Source: Chlorops oryzae (lineage: Eukaryota; Arthropoda; Insecta; Diptera; Chloropidae). Taken from it: DNA of 64,000 nucleotides. The number at the start of each line of letters is the position of its first letter. The stretch's first letter is position 1. A program made the position numbers and the translations under genes. The notes under the pieces were generated by a model. The model did not search any database and was not told the DNA's origin. It was given only the letters and a program-made list of their open reading frames with translations. Positions 9,018 through 21,610 of this stretch are shown here, piece after piece. The DNA lies in NCBI GenBank assembly GCA_020466095.1, contig CM035807.1, positions 99,095,785 through 99,159,784 on the forward strand, given 5' to 3'.

Positions 9018-12000
9018 TTTTATTTTGGAAACTCACTGAATATAATAAAATAATGATTTTTCCTACGCTTCCGTTTTGTGTATGTAACATAAAACTGTAT
9101 GAAAATGCAAAATATTTGCTTTTATTCGTTTTCCTTTTTTAATATTGTCCAAAATCACAAAAGAACCAAGATAATAAAGACGCTCAGGCGCTCGGACAGT
9201 GACTGTGCTACAGAAATTTTATGGAGAAAAAAAAAACCAACTGTTTTATTTGAACTTCTTTTATTAAGCCAGTAACTTCCACATGCGAAGAACAATTATG
9301 GCACAAGCTTAAATTCTTTTGTGTTGAGAGACTTAGTAATTTCCTCAATTTGCTAGCAAACAAAGGATTTTCATTTTACACGCCATAGGATTCATTCAAA
9401 AATTGAATTCAAAAAAGAGCAGGAAATTTACAAGTCGGACGAACAAAGAAGGATAAACATAACGACATACATTTAAAAACACAACGCCAGTGCGACTGGA
9501 CAAAAGCTTACCTTCGCTCGAAGAACTTTGAATTCAAAATGTAGATTCTAAAATCGACCGCTTGCGGATTGAAGTGCAATGTTCAGGAGGAGCACCAGCG
9601 AACCAATGTGACTCAAAGTTATGCTGAGCTGGGACAAAATACTTCTCATAAAAATGAAAATGTGACGTAGTGAAGGAATCGAACAGCTTTTGCTTACCTT
9701 GTGTGAGTAATGAGTAAATAGTTGGACAGAAAAGTTTCAATGGTATTTCCAATTGACTATTTTCTCTCTGGATACATCATTTTGACATAATCTCTGATAG
9801 AGAATACAAAATGATGTACCTATGCATGTGTATCACCTTAATAATTTAAGAGATTTGACTCCAAAGCTCTTAGAATTTTTGCTTCTTTGAGGAAGTATTC
9901 CGGCAATTGTGGCACACAAAATGACAAAATTCCTCTGTTGGGCATTTCTGTTAGGTTTTTAAGAGGTTCGGAAAATAATGAGCCCGAATTTTCAATCGTT
10001 CCTAGAGTTAAAATGTACCTACAAAGCTTTCTAAAAAGCGCACTTTACCTTCTAAAGTTATCACATTCCTCAATGCATCACAGATCGAGGATGGCATATC
10101 CTTTGCATTGCAAAAAAGAAAAAAAAAAAAAACTAAAAAGTCCTCTCAATAAACTTTGTTGATAGGATTTGGAAAGAAAATGTTCAAACAAATCTGAAGT
10201 CAGTCATCAACGTTAGTGCAATAGCACGGCCATTGATCCACACTCCTTTGAACTATGGCAATCTAAGGATTTTGCTTGCACTGCGTATAACGAGAGAGAG
10301 AGTAGAGTATGCATTTTGCGTCTGCACTTGAAGATAGAAACTATAAAAGTTGTGTGCTGAGATACTAAAGAGCTTAACTTCAAAATGAAATCCTCTAAGA
10401 GTCGTTAAAATGCGCATAAGGTCGTTGGGTGTTGGCAAAAACACTTAAAAAGTGCACAGCAACGTAAAAAAATAAAATAAAATAGGAGAATAAAAAAACG
10501 GAAACGAACGACTGGGGCTAATAAAAACGCAAAATTTGCTCTGCTCAGGCGTTCACTGATTTTAAAAATGAAATTGAATACAAAGTGGAAAATAAAATGA
10601 AAATAGAACTGCAACTTTTTCATGAATATAATTTCTGTGGGGAATTATGAAAAGTTGGAGAGAAAAAATTTGGCACAGATATTGTATGCTCATGTGAAGG
10701 CTCTTTCAGGCATTACATAATAGTGGCTTTACAATTTATTTCATGCCATAGAAACTTTCATTTAGGTTGAAGAAAGTAAAAAAAAAAAAATGAATATGTA
10801 AATAAAGGACTTATTTGTAAGGGACACACACAGGAAACTAAATATTAATTAAAAATTTACATATTTAAATAATTAATTAGTTAGATTAATTGAGATTTTA
10901 AAGCACAAGTTCATTGAAGAACTTCATTATTTTCCATTTGAATCTAATAACTCCATTGTACCTACAAATCCTGTTCAAAGCCATTTCACTAACGAAAGCA
11001 GATGTTGTTATTGTCAGCTAATGTCATCCGTCATTTTGTTTTTCAAAAAAGTACATACATACATACATCCATACATACTTTTTCTGTCATTTGAAATTAG
11101 CATCATTTTGACATTTATTTATTTTGAAGCTAGTCACGTTAATGTCATTAGACACACTCTCAAAGGCTTGCAGAGTCACAAATAACGTGTCCTATTCCCG
11201 CGAAATCCTCCACGAAGCTAGTCCATGTTCGTTATTTCAGACCCCTAATGCACGTTGTTCGTTGTTCGTAGGCTTAAGTAATTACACAAACGCAACTTTT
11301 GACGTAAAAACATGTTCCATCGAGTGCTGTTCGGAGCTGGGAGCAGAGTAGTGGTCTCATTTCGCTTCAAATAAAAAAAAGTTTTTATTTAATTTTTTTT
11401 TTCTATTAGAATCAAATTAAATTAAGTGATTTTGCTCCAAACCATTTAAAAGGATATGCTTTATTTTTGGCTCATTTTAATAAAGCTCTTCTTCGAAAAT
11501 CTTTCATGAAAAAACCACAAAAAAGAGAAGAAAAAAAAACGGCAAAATTGAAATCAAACGCAAAGCGCAACAAAGTTCGGTAAATATTGCGAGTTTGTTT
11601 TAATCAATGGCTTGTGTCGCCCTGCTATGGCAAGCTAAATCATTCGAAAATAGAACGAGCAACCCATACGCTATGTGATTTCCTGAATATAACAGATACT
11701 CCCAATGCTCGACGGAAGCACAATGCCTTTGTATGCGTGTACAAAATTAAAAGCCTGTCTGCTTTTAGGCAACACAACGCACAGTGCGGCGCATGCTACA
11801 TATTGTATGTGTATATATGTATATGTGCGGAGGCGAATGTGTTTGGCTATGTGGTGCGTCTCGATCTAAGCGGATGCCCGAAAATTGGCGCTAACCAACA
11901 AAGCTTAACACATAATGTGGTCTGTACGTTATTTTGTTGCGGTTGGGGGACAATCGTTTCAGTTTTCCTGTTTAGTTCCCGCAGCCGTGAGATCGATGAT

Positions 12001-13055
12001 AAAATTGAGGAGATTGTTTGCTGGCGGTCATGGCGGACTTAAAACCCACTAAGCAGGAAAAACTGCACGTTTAAAGCATAAAATTTATGATGGATAATGC
12101 GCAGAGAGATTGCACTTTCGAAATTTTTTAAATTTAACTTTGCCAATCAAAAGCTTCAATTGCGATGATGGAAATTATGTATTTAGATTTTTTTTTCCTC
12201 TGAAAAGTTTGAAACTTTTCCAAGGAGAACTCTTGTGGCATCATGATAAGTGAAAGTACTTAATTAAGTCACGATTTTTAAGAAGTTAATTGGGCTTAAG
12301 GGCTGTTGTTTCTTCATTTTGTCTTATGCGATTGAAAAAGATTTTCTTAATATATTTTAGGCTAAGCTCTAATGACAATCAAACCCCCCTTCGATATCGC
12401 TTCCATCATATTTGGGAAGTTCCACGCAAAACAGTCCTGCTGGTCACAAGCGTCACAGCCATTCTGAGGAAGAATTATGCAATTAAAGGGCCTAATTGTT
12501 GTTAACAGTTTTCAATATTTCAAATCCTTTAGACTCATATCCTTTTATGTTTTAATTATTTTCAGCTTAAGCCTGCAAAGTGGGTGTGCCGGGGGTGACC
12601 GTCGCATCGGAATTCCCCATTTAGATTGTATAATTTCTTAAGTGATCTACATTTATGTCATTTCTAAAATTTAACCCATTTTTGATGCCATGATTCCTCC
12701 TTTCAGAGGTGTTTAGACAATCCAATCAGTTGATAAATCCACAGTGTACCTACATGCGAGTTTAACCATCTTAAAAATATTATACCTACATATGTATGAA
12801 TGTGTGAATCAATGCCTATAGCTTGCCTTCGCCTGGCCTATCCTTTCTGTTACAATTTGATTTACACGTGTATTAATATACTCTTCCCGCAAACGTTGTA
12901 TGTATTTTCGCAGGCCAAAATGGAATGACCAAAAATATTTCACTTCTTGTCATAACATTCGCATAAATCTGACAGCCAACTGACAGACGTGAATGAACAG
13001 TAAAATTGCATTTTTCGTCAAGTGCGTTCGTGTTTTATCCCTCAGCTCCGCTCCG

Positions 13056-13081
13056 CTCGGCTCAGCTCAGCTCAGCTCAGC
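13056..13081. repeat. (CTCAG)n / CTCCG short tandem repeat
   Basis: Direct pentamer repeat visible in the sequence: CTCCG, CTCGG and then several CTCAG units. Confidence 0.6.
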
Positions 13082-14611
13082 GTAATCAAGAGTATCCCCG
13101 ACGCATGTCATTTCAAGAACGTGTGACGTGTCGCGTATGAATGATTTATTTTGTACAGAAATTGCAATTTGTTACGAATAAAGTAAATCTCTAGCACTCA
13201 ACGTACCGCCTACACAATTCATACATATCAAGTACAAGTTAATAAAGAGAACCCAAACAGAACAGATTCAAAGTTGGAGGTTTTTGAAGCAATTTTAGAG
13301 CACATTTCAAAAAGTAACAACGAAATTCTCAAATAGCCTTAATTAATACATACGTATTTGCTCGTTTGTTTTCGCTCGCAAAGCCATTTTAAATACATAT
13401 ACATAAATACAATAAAGTTCTATTGAAACAAAGTAGAACATCGATTCTCTGGTGCTGGCCATGCTGTCACAAATTGTCCGAACTTCAGTTGTTTTTGTTT
13501 CGTTTATAAATTATGCAACATTGTGTTCCTAATATTGCATTTAAATGCCACAAAATGCGCAGAGAATTACAATTAATTGTGAATTTAAATAAATAATGAA
13601 ACCTTTTGGATAGACATTTGTTTATTGCATTCCATAAATTCATAGAATATGTACTCGAACGCGTGCTTTTATTTGACCAATTTGGACTCGATATAATACA
13701 TACATATCTACATAACTTAATTGGGATGGTCAGTCGGGCTGAAAAATCATTTTTGTTTTTTTTAAATATATCTCTAATTTAAAGTTTAAAGACTCAGAAC
13801 TTAACTAAATGGAACTAAGTTTTGCGTAAATTTATTGTACAAACATATCTGAATAAAAGGAATCAATTAGAGGAAAATGAAGGAATTCCTAGAAATTTGA
13901 ATTGTGTTGGGTATTTATGGCCTTTAAAGCTCATCGTCTTCAATCTAGGTCAAACTTATAAAAACTCTCGAATATGTACGTGTCCTTATGAAACTTTAAA
14001 CCAAGCTTATGACTCAATAGGTATACATTTATTTGTATATACAACATATATACAGAATATAATGATATTTTGCAACCATTTGGCTTAATGAATATAAACG
14101 AGATAGGAAGTGTAAGGTATATTCCTCAAGGGGTATCCTCAAAGCTCAGTATGAGCGAAAGTAAAGTATTTACTTCGAAGTAATTTTCAATTTTTTTTTA
14201 ATGTGTTTCTTATGGGCACTTTACTTCCTGCAAATCTCAGTGAATTTATATGCCAGTCTGAAAACCAAATGCCTTTTAAAAATGGAGGTACGTCTCCATT
14301 CTGAGTTTTGTCATGATAGCTTCGCTCTTTCCATTAAAAAAAAATCAATATAGAAAGAGGCATATCAAGGGGGTTCTCTCCTCTGTTGAGACTGTTTTTG
14401 GACCTTTTTTTTTAAATTCCTGACACAGAAGGAAAGGAGCTTTTTCAATTTTTTTATTGTGTTCAGAATATTGGAAAAATAGTAAAGAATTACTTTTTAT
14501 ATGTGAGGGTGTTTGAAAAATCTTTCGGCCGTGAAAGTGGACTCTTCAAAAATAAGGTGAAGGCTGACGGCCACGGTTTGTCGTCTCCAAGTTTTATAAT
14601 CAGTATAGATG

Positions 14612-14780
14612 TCATTATGGCGTGAACCTCCAAAATAATTTTGGGATTTTTTTTTGACAAAATGGCGGCAATTGGAATTTGACCTATCGATTTCGGGTAT
14701 ATTTTTTTGTAGTTCAGTGTAAAAAAAAAATAGTAAAAAATTTGTTAAAATTATGATTGAGGTTCACGCCATAATGGTGA
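14612..14780. repeat. Inverted repeat, possible fold-back element
   Basis: GTCATTATGGCGTGAACCTC on the left and GAGGTTCACGCCATAATGGT on the right are reverse complements over about 19 bases. They enclose an AT-rich loop. No matching copy was noticed elsewhere. Confidence 0.4.
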
Positions 14781-16051
14781 CAATTCTGCGTCGAATCCAC
14801 TTTGTTTCATTAAAATCGGTCCAGTTGAACTGGAGAAACCGTGGTTGCGAGTTCAAAAAAAGTGGTTTCGAGATAAATGTATTTAAAGTCTGAAGCAACG
14901 CAAAAATGACTCGTTTTAGCGCAGACCTTACTAGACAAAGAAAGCTTTATATTCTAAACTATTTCGAATTTTAAAAACTGCTTTTAGCACGATATTCTGT
15001 CGAAGGAGACAAGGCCCAAAGTTGTGCACACGAACCCATATTCGGTTACTGATAAAAAAAAAGAAAAACATTATTACTTGATGAAAAACGATATAAAATT
15101 ATTGTTGAAGCCTTATTAAAACCATTTACGGCGAAAAATAATTGTTTTTCTGAAACTTTTTGAATGTATCATGCTGTAAAAAGTTAAGTGGAAAAAGGAT
15201 CGCAATCTGATATAAATACATATGTATGTTTACCACAGTCAAATTTTTAGACGACTTCTAATAAACACATCGAATTCCATGGAACTCGACGAAAATAATT
15301 CAATTATTTAAAATTCGTAATAATTTGTATGTTCTACATACATACTATGTAGGTACTTAATTTGAATTGAAAATATACAAAATGCATGCACCTATGTATA
15401 ACGTAAGCAGGACAGCAACTGGCGGCTTTGAATGCAAATAAATGAATTCGAAACATAAAATATTAAAATTCTTATCTTTTTTAATTATGGCATCGATTAC
15501 GGATTTTCACATTTGCAAATCTGAAACGAAAAATATTTATTTCAATTGTTGACAAGAACGAATGTCGAAATTGGATTTAGTGGTAAAATATTCCACAAAT
15601 ATTAAAAATAAGTGAATTTTTAGCAGCATCAAAAAAAAAAAAAACTGTCCATAAAGAGTTTGCTCATAAATTTCAAACGAATTTCTAGCAAATATGTACG
15701 TTTGTCTGCCAAATATTGATACAAATGGCTTCATTTCGGTTTGCTGAATCAATTGATCTATGCATATTTTTCGAATTTTCCAAAGAATTCACTAAAATTC
15801 GTTTGATGAACGTTTAACGAGCAAAGTTCAGTCAGAGTCAAAAGTTAGTATACATTGCAAAAATGCGTGTTTTTTCCAATTTTCTGCTGTATAAATAACT
15901 TTTTTGTGAATGTTATAATTTTCATTTCATATTAACCTAATTATATTTCAAGCTAAACACCAAACAATTAGATTTCTAAAAATTCCTTTAACAAAAAAAT
16001 CATATTTTTCCATTTGACACCATCAGTAAAAATTTTGAGCGCTCTTTTCCA

Positions 16052-16250
16052 TAGGTAGGTGGTAGGTTGAAGTGGCTGCCACTCGGCCCATTGTGATACC
16101 AAGGAGGTTTTCTTGTGTTTGTGTGAGTGTATGTCTTATTATGTAGTGTGCCCCTAACATGCGATGTTTTGAAAAACCAGTCGGGAATCGAACCTTGGAA
16201 CCTGGGATCAAGAGCATAGCACGCATCCTCTACGCTATCTCAGAGCCACG
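16052..16250 (-). mobile_element. tRNA-derived SINE, copy 1
   Basis: On the minus strand the head resembles a tRNA gene. An A-box-like TAGCGTAGAGG lies at 16237-16227 and a perfect B box GGTTCGATTCC at 16194-16184. A body follows, ending TGGTATCACAATGGGCCGAG, then a tail with CCTAC/CCTA repeats. The body segment GGTATCACAA(T/C)GGGCC is shared with the element at 48998-49186, so this is a dispersed family rather than a real tRNA. No tRNA cloverleaf with a sensible anticodon was drawn. Confidence 0.75.
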
Positions 16251-16779
16251 CTTTTTTTTCCATAAAAATCTTGAAAAATTACCAAAAGTGAAATTTTCAC
16301 TGGTTTTTTTATTTTGGTTTTTTCTTAACATTCCAAACTTACAAAAATACAGTATGTATGTATGTATGGAAAATTGTAGAAAATTTGGCTTCGGCACTTA
16401 GTATAAAGAAACACCTTTCAAACCATGCAAAATGAATATTTAAAAAAAAATTTGTTCATGCCATAAAAGGTCAAAAAAGCTCGAAAAATCAAAAAAAAAT
16501 TTTAAAATTCTCACTTTTTACAATTGCGAAGCTTGTACCGTAAAAACTACAAGCTTTATCTTCATGAAAAAGGTTTCATTTAATAGGCCGTGATATTAGC
16601 TTTGATACGATATCAACCATTATTAGCTAACAAAGCAGTAATATATATATTTTTCCGTAAAAGCGAAACAACTGAAGACCTCACACAAAATTGATGTAGG
16701 CTCCAAAACTACACCTAGGAAAAAATTAAAAAAAATATTTTTGGTATTACCAATACCACCCTTATCCGTAATAATGAAC

Positions 16780-17330
16780 GAAATCGCGGCACCAAACGAA
16801 AATATTTAATTTGTTGGCCTGTGTAATCCATCATTACGTTGCATGGGAGAATCTTTCGGGCAGCGTTTTTGCACAATCGCGCAACATTCCTGTGCTGAAC
16901 AGAAGACATTTTGCTCTGCACGCGGTAAGACATTTCGATAGTGAATTGTTAGTTTTTAACTTACGAATCCCGCAAGGGGACCGTCGTCGGGCGGTTACGG
17001 GCTTGGCGCACCCGCGGACCCTAGCTAAACCTTCATAAGTATGATAATCGGGGGGGTATTGGACCAAACTGGTAGTGTACTCGTATTGTGACGGATAGTT
17101 TACGAAGGGGTTATTATACTGGTACTGCGCGGACCGGGAGCCCCATAACCGAGTGGTGCGATTGTGACCGGTCTTGGGAAGGCCCTGTTGTGGGAGTTTC
17201 TCTGTTGCTGGTCGATTTTAATGAGGTGCGCTGATTTGCGATGATCATGTTACGTACATTGCTTATCATGCCGTTGCGGGTTGGTAACTTTTTCATCACG
17301 TCAATCATAGATTCTGTAACCTAGGGAGGC
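16780..17330 (-). pseudogene. GC-rich, gene-like but broken patch of unknown origin
   Basis: This patch is much richer in GC than its surroundings, and on the minus strand it has open stretches in more than one frame. 17308-17117 starts MIDVMKKLPTRNG just after an acceptor-like TTACAG. Another frame reads YNNPFVNYPSQYEYTTSLVQ then YPPDYHTYEG at about 17125-17035 and stays open to 16834. GTAAGT sits at 16964-16959. The frames do not join without shifts, so I read it as a decayed exon, retrocopy or retroelement fragment. The Tyr/Asn/Pro-rich composition is not enough to name it. Confidence 0.3.
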
Positions 17331-17408
17331 GCAGAGTTGTGATATAGAAGGGGGGATTTTCCCTTCACTGTACGTTTCTAGTACACAAAAAAAAATTTCA
17401 TTATCATA

Positions 17409-17574
17409 CGGGGTATTCACAAGGAAGCTTTTCGCAAATTAATTCAAAAATAACAATATTTTCAGCTAATCCGTGCAAACCGGGCGTTTCTCCTAATTTC
17501 CTGACGAACTAAAATAGAATATATTCCGACGTCGACATGTTCTGACAGAATTCCACCTTCGTTGTGAATATCCC
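17409..17574. mobile_element. Palindromic MITE (GGGTATTCACAAGGAAG family), copy 1
   Basis: The left end CGGGGTATTCACAAGGAAG and the right end CTTCGTTGTGAATATCCC are inverted. The right arm also carries TTCTGACAGAATTCCACC, matching TTCTGTCGGAA of the better-preserved copy at 44341-44505. Older and more diverged than that copy. TA precedes the element. Confidence 0.5.
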
Positions 17575-17861
17575 TTTTATGTTTTAGACTGTAAATTCCG
17601 TCTTGTATTCGCATAATTCAACACGAATCTATGTTAAAAGGAAGAACTCAATTTTACATTTGTAAATTTTGTCAGAATGAAAGAGAAAAAAATTGTTTAA
17701 AATCATTTTTGTGAAAATTATACATTCTTATTTTGTTTGTTTGTACACCTACGTATGTTCAGAAGAAGGCAAAATTGCGATTAAATATCAATTTCAACGT
17801 TGTGCATCGTCCCGAAAATTGTTCGTGTCTCATCGCTTTATTTTCTTCGATTCGAAAGTCA

Positions 17862-19289
17862 ATGGAAAGTCATAAACTCAAGAGTAGAATCAGTTATAAG
17901 CTATCAAGGGCTTGGTTAAGAGCGACTCGTGGACTCAGCTTTAAGAAATTGAATTTGAATGAAGCTAAAAACAGCAGGGCCTTGTTGATATTTGGTCCGA
18001 AATCACAGCGTTGCTATGCCGAGGTCCTTCGAGCGAAAAAGGACATCATTATATTGCGTGTCATACCGCAGACGGTTTGGAAGAATCGCCTTAAAGGCGG
18101 CGGATGCGGCAAAAAGAAGGTGAAAATCGCGCCAGACGAAATTTCGAAATTATCTAAACTGAATTGGCAGACAAACGCACAAAGACTTTCGGAAAATATT
18201 GAAAAAGATCTACAATGCCTGCAGGCCGATCTATGCAGAATGAAATATTATTGCTCGCCCGAAGATTTGCTCAATTTCTGTCGAGTCTTAAAGCGATTGC
18301 AGAGCATAGTTAATTGCTTTGGCGAGCTGAAAAAAAGTTTAAATGAATTCGAAATGACTTCAAAGGAAACGGAAAAAGCAGCAGCAGCAGCAGCAAAGTC
18401 TAAAAAGAAGAAAACCAGTCGGAAAAAAGATAAGAATTCCGGTTCTGCAAATGAGGAAGCTAACGAATCAAAAGCAGCCGATTCGTGTCGGTCATCGAAA
18501 CCCTCAGTGAGATCTTCGGACACAAATAATTGTTGTTCGACATCATTCGTGGAAGAATTTAATGAATGCGCCGCGCTTTGTCAGAAAGACACAAAAAATC
18601 AGAACAAAGAATGCAAGAAGAAAATAACAAAAAGTGAAAGTTCCGATTGCAACGAGACGAAGGAAAGGGATTCGAAGAAATTAAGCCCGAATTGCGAGTT
18701 GAATGAAAAGTGCAGAGAATCGGATCAATGCGAACAAGAGCAGAAATGCCGTGAGAAGACAGTGGACGGCAAAAAATTGAAAGCTCAAAAACCCATGAAG
18801 AAGGATAGCAAAGAAAGCTTAGAAGAACAGTGTGAGAAAAAAGCAAAATGTCCGAAATCGAAAAAGGAAAAACGATCAAGCGGCTGTGAGCAGCAGCTAC
18901 CATGTGATCCTTATGCAAAAGACAAAGCGTCTCTGGTAACGATCTATAAGGCGCCACCGGCCGTAGAGAAATTCTGCTGCAGCTGTTATGGCAAAAAAGT
19001 TCGGACCGTTAAGAAGAATTTGGGCAAAGAACTATTGAAAATCATTGGTAAAAAGCGTGGAACCGTCTTTCTGAAAATTAGCGCCGTCCAACAAAGTCTT
19101 TACCACATTCAATTGGTCAGTTCGGAGAACCGTTGCTTGGGCTGTTTGTACGTTAGCCAAAAAGCAATGAACGCATCAATCAAAAACAACGACTTGGAGA
19201 AATACATTACACTAAGCTTAATCTCGCCGTCGGACTCGCTGCCCGACATGCGGAACATAGTGAAATATCCTTTTGTGGCGTGCAAGTAA
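17862..19289 (+). CDS. Lys/Cys-rich 475-residue protein of unknown function, single exon
   Basis: I start at the first ATG of the frame (17862, MESHKLKSRISYK), because the frame upstream lacks an ATG. The frame is open to TAA at 19287-19289, and AATAAA follows at 19336-19341. Three parts can be seen. Residues about 1-170 are globular, with basic and hydrophobic alternation (ALLIFGPKSQRCYAEVLRAK, then helices rich in Leu and Cys such as YYCSPEDLLNFCRVLKRLQS). Residues about 170-360 are low-complexity and charged, with poly-Ala, KSKKKKTSRKKDK and dispersed Cys. A C-terminal module contains EKFCCSCYGKK and SSENRCLGCLYVSQKAMNAS. No signal peptide or membrane span. The basic tract suggests a nuclear or nucleic-acid-associated protein, but that is inference. 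A single exon with fast-evolving composition is typical of testis-expressed fly genes. No family is recognised. Confidence 0.75.
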   Translation: MESHKLKSRISYKLSRAWLRATRGLSFKKLNLNEAKNSRALLIFGPKSQRCYAEVLRAKKDIIILRVIPQTVWKNRLKGGGCGKKKVKIAPDEISKLSKLNWQTNAQRLSENIEKDLQCLQADLCRMKYYCSPEDLLNFCRVLKRLQSIVNCFGELKKSLNEFEMTSKETEKAAAAAAKSKKKKTSRKKDKNSGSANEEANESKAADSCRSSKPSVRSSDTNNCCSTSFVEEFNECAALCQKDTKNQNKECKKKITKSESSDCNETKERDSKKLSPNCELNEKCRESDQCEQEQKCREKTVDGKKLKAQKPMKKDSKESLEEQCEKKAKCPKSKKEKRSSGCEQQLPCDPYAKDKASLVTIYKAPPAVEKFCCSCYGKKVRTVKKNLGKELLKIIGKKRGTVFLKISAVQQSLYHIQLVSSENRCLGCLYVSQKAMNASIKNNDLEKYITLSLISPSDSLPDMRNIVKYPFVACK

Positions 19290-19335
19290 TTAAAGTCACG
19301 TCATACGAAAAAATGGCTTAAAAAAAAAGTTGAAA

Positions 19336-19341
19336 AATAAA
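19336..19341 (+). terminator. Polyadenylation signal AATAAA
   Basis: Hexamer 47 bases after the stop codon of the Lys/Cys-rich gene. Confidence 0.45.
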
Positions 19342-19399
19342 AAGGATGTTGATGTCATGTCAGTGCAATTGTATTCGTCGAATTTTTTTTGTTGAGATT

Positions 19400-20915
19400 T
19401 TTATCCTTTTTACTTTTGGGGGGTAGAGATTTGGAGCCACAGTTCATCACAGTCTATGGACTAAATTTTATTGGACCGAGACTGACGGTAACAGTGTGGC
19501 CTACTTTATTGCTTCACTTTTTTGTCGAGTGTGACACACGCACATATCCTTCTGGCTTGAGAGCGTTTAATTATTATCCCCTGAGTCAAAGGCGGCCTCT
19601 CAAAAAGCATTGTTGAGCTGAAGTGCAAAAACGAGAATGACTGCCTTAGAAAATTTCTAAATTTGCACATAAGTCCCTTTGCCACAAAAGGAGAATCGCA
19701 CATGAAGGCGAAAGGAAAAGGGAATTCCATGAATTCAAAAACTCTTAAGCACAATCGTCAGTGGTTGACCTTGCGAGTGAAAATTGTTTGCGAAATATTT
19801 GGCTGCCGCACTCTGGCTTTTGCATAACTTTTTCGCCAGGCATCCGTTTTGGGCACTCAACGGTGTCTGCTGAAATTGTGGCTGAAAGTTGATATCTACA
19901 AAGCATTGGTGGCATGTGTGGCTGTGTGGCCCATCGACTTGCATGGTAGCGGCCGGCGAAGGGGGGAAAATAAAAGCAGCCAACACGTGTTTTGTTTAAA
20001 CTGGAAATGTTGGCTCATTAGCAGCATTTCCTTACACCTATTTTGTTGTCGTTATTGTTTTTCTTTTTTTTCTTTTGTTTTTTGCTTTTTTTTTCATTTA
20101 TTGTTTGTGTTTTTATTATTGTTTACTTATTTTTGGCTCACTGACCTAGTTTGCCTTAGCGATTCAAAAGTTATGCGCTCGTTCAGCCGTTTCAATTGAG
20201 GCAGTAAAAATCGTTGCCAGTGTTACAAAATATGGCGGAAGTTCACTTTAAGTGCCGGAAACTGTTTAGATTAACTGTAAATGGTGTTGAGCAGAGCATT
20301 TACGTCGAGTGAAAATTGTTGATTTCTTGTTTTCGTGTCACATGAAGGGGAAAATATACTTATTTATTTTTTTATATTTTATTGATCTCGTGGAGCAAGA
20401 GCAGAACAGCGCAGACGAATTGCGGGATGCTTGAACGCTTCACCGTGTAGACCTTTGAGATCGTTAAAAAAAATTCAAACCCCTCAATGGCTCTCTTCCT
20501 TTCAACAGTCTGGAAAAATGATAAAAACAACGGCAACCGGCAATATTATTAGGATAATTGAATTCCTTTGAAATTCTCCAAATGAGGGCGGATTACACAA
20601 GGCGAAAAATTTCACATGAAAACATGGAGATTTACGTCTTAATAAGCATGGTAACCAAAGAGAGTGCCAGGTGACAAAGTTAATGAAATATTCACGAGAA
20701 AATCTTCTTATTTTTATCTTGAATTTCATATTTTTTCAAATTTTTTGAAAAGGTAACCAATGCTGATGCTCTAATGCTGATAAAGGTGTTTGTCTTGAAC
20801 GATTTTTGTTCCAATTTTAGTGTTCCACGATATCCTTTTGACAATACAATCAAAATCGTTTATAACAGACTTCAAGGGACCGGAAAATCTGTCTGCTGTA
20901 TACGATTTCTATTAT
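19400..20915. other. Non-coding spacer
   Basis: Only chance open frames on both strands, with long T-rich runs at about 20040-20130. Nothing else seen. Confidence 0.4.
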
Positions 20916-20917
20916 AC

Positions 20918-21060
20918 AGGGTGTTTCGCATAAGGATGTATATCCGAAAGGAGGTGATAGGGGTGCTCAATATCGACCAAAAATCGTATTGGGGGGGGGG
21001 GGGGTGGGAAAATGCTCCCCTAAGGAGTTAGAGGGCCTTAAAGTTTTTAGGCAGTAAGTC
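20918..21060. mobile_element. Possible transposon end (TATACAGGGTGTTTCGCATA) with a poly-G tract
   Basis: The TACAGGGTGTTTC start resembles the ends of several insect DNA transposons. It is followed by a run of 14 G at 20991-21004, unusual in this AT-rich window. No matching far end was found, so the call is weak. Confidence 0.3.
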
Positions 21061-21342
21061 GAGAAAAAAAATTCTCCCACGATAACGGTTCATTGTAGAA
21101 AAAACACTGTTAAGCGGTTTGAAAGCCAATTCTATGGGCTTTTAGGCAAAATTAAATTCATGGTAAGAATTTAAGCCAATGATGGTTAATTAAGCGGTCA
21201 AAGTCAAAAATTCTGAAAAAAATTCTATTTTTTTACTTTGAGAGCCATTTTGGTATGAAAAAGGTCCTATTAACACATACTTTTCTAATTTTTTTCAAAA
21301 TCCTTGATTAATTTACTTCAAATCTGTGGTACATTTGTCATA

Positions 21343-21608
21343 CCTTATTTGCGGTTTAACCTCAGGAAAAATAGGATTTATAAACAAACTTGAACTTTTT
21401 TTATGTGATGAAATTCTTAAAAGAGCAATCTTTGGCTTACAATGGCCAGCCAGCAATTTCTTATTTAAGACAAATTTTGGTTTAAAATTATACGAACTTT
21501 AACTGGAAAAATTGGTAATTTTTTGCTGAGATTATTTAAATTGATTTAAAAAAAAGTTTAAGTTCGTTTTTAAATCCTATTTTTCCTGAGGTTAAACCGC
21601 TAATAAGG
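21343..21608. mobile_element. 266-bp fold-back MITE with TA target duplication
   Basis: The arms CCTTATTTGCGGTTTAACCT then CAGGAAAAATAGGATTT, and their reverse complement at 21555-21608, match over about 50 bases with few differences. TA flanks both ends, as for Tc1/mariner-type insertion. The loop is AT-rich with no frame. Confidence 0.65.
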
Positions 21609-21610
21609 TA

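Larger units (their letters stand above)
9018..16050. other. Seven kilobases of non-coding sequence
   Basis: AT-rich, with no reading frame I would defend. Small items: a short hairpin at about 9766-9812 (ACATCATTTT/AAAATGATGT); a CTCAG pentamer run at 13056-13081; and an inverted pair TCATTATGGCGTGAACCTC / GAGGTTCACGCCATAATGGT at about 14612-14630 and 14759-14778, enclosing about 130 bp and probably a small fold-back relic. The stretch 11587-12042 is open for 151 codons and slightly richer in GC, but lacks an ATG, codon bias and any recognisable motif. Confidence 0.4.

Noticed and set aside
9766..9812. Short hairpin ACATCATTTT/AAAATGATGT as a terminator or miRNA
   Set aside because: A ten-base stem in AT-rich DNA is expected by chance, and no precursor-like flanking structure is seen.
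11587..12042. 151-codon open stretch with several cysteines
   Set aside because: It begins without an ATG, shows no codon bias or known motif, and is flanked by ordinary non-coding sequence.
16184..16250. Possible tRNA gene (A and B boxes)
   Set aside because: No complete cloverleaf, and it is followed by the dispersed SINE body also found at 48998-49186.
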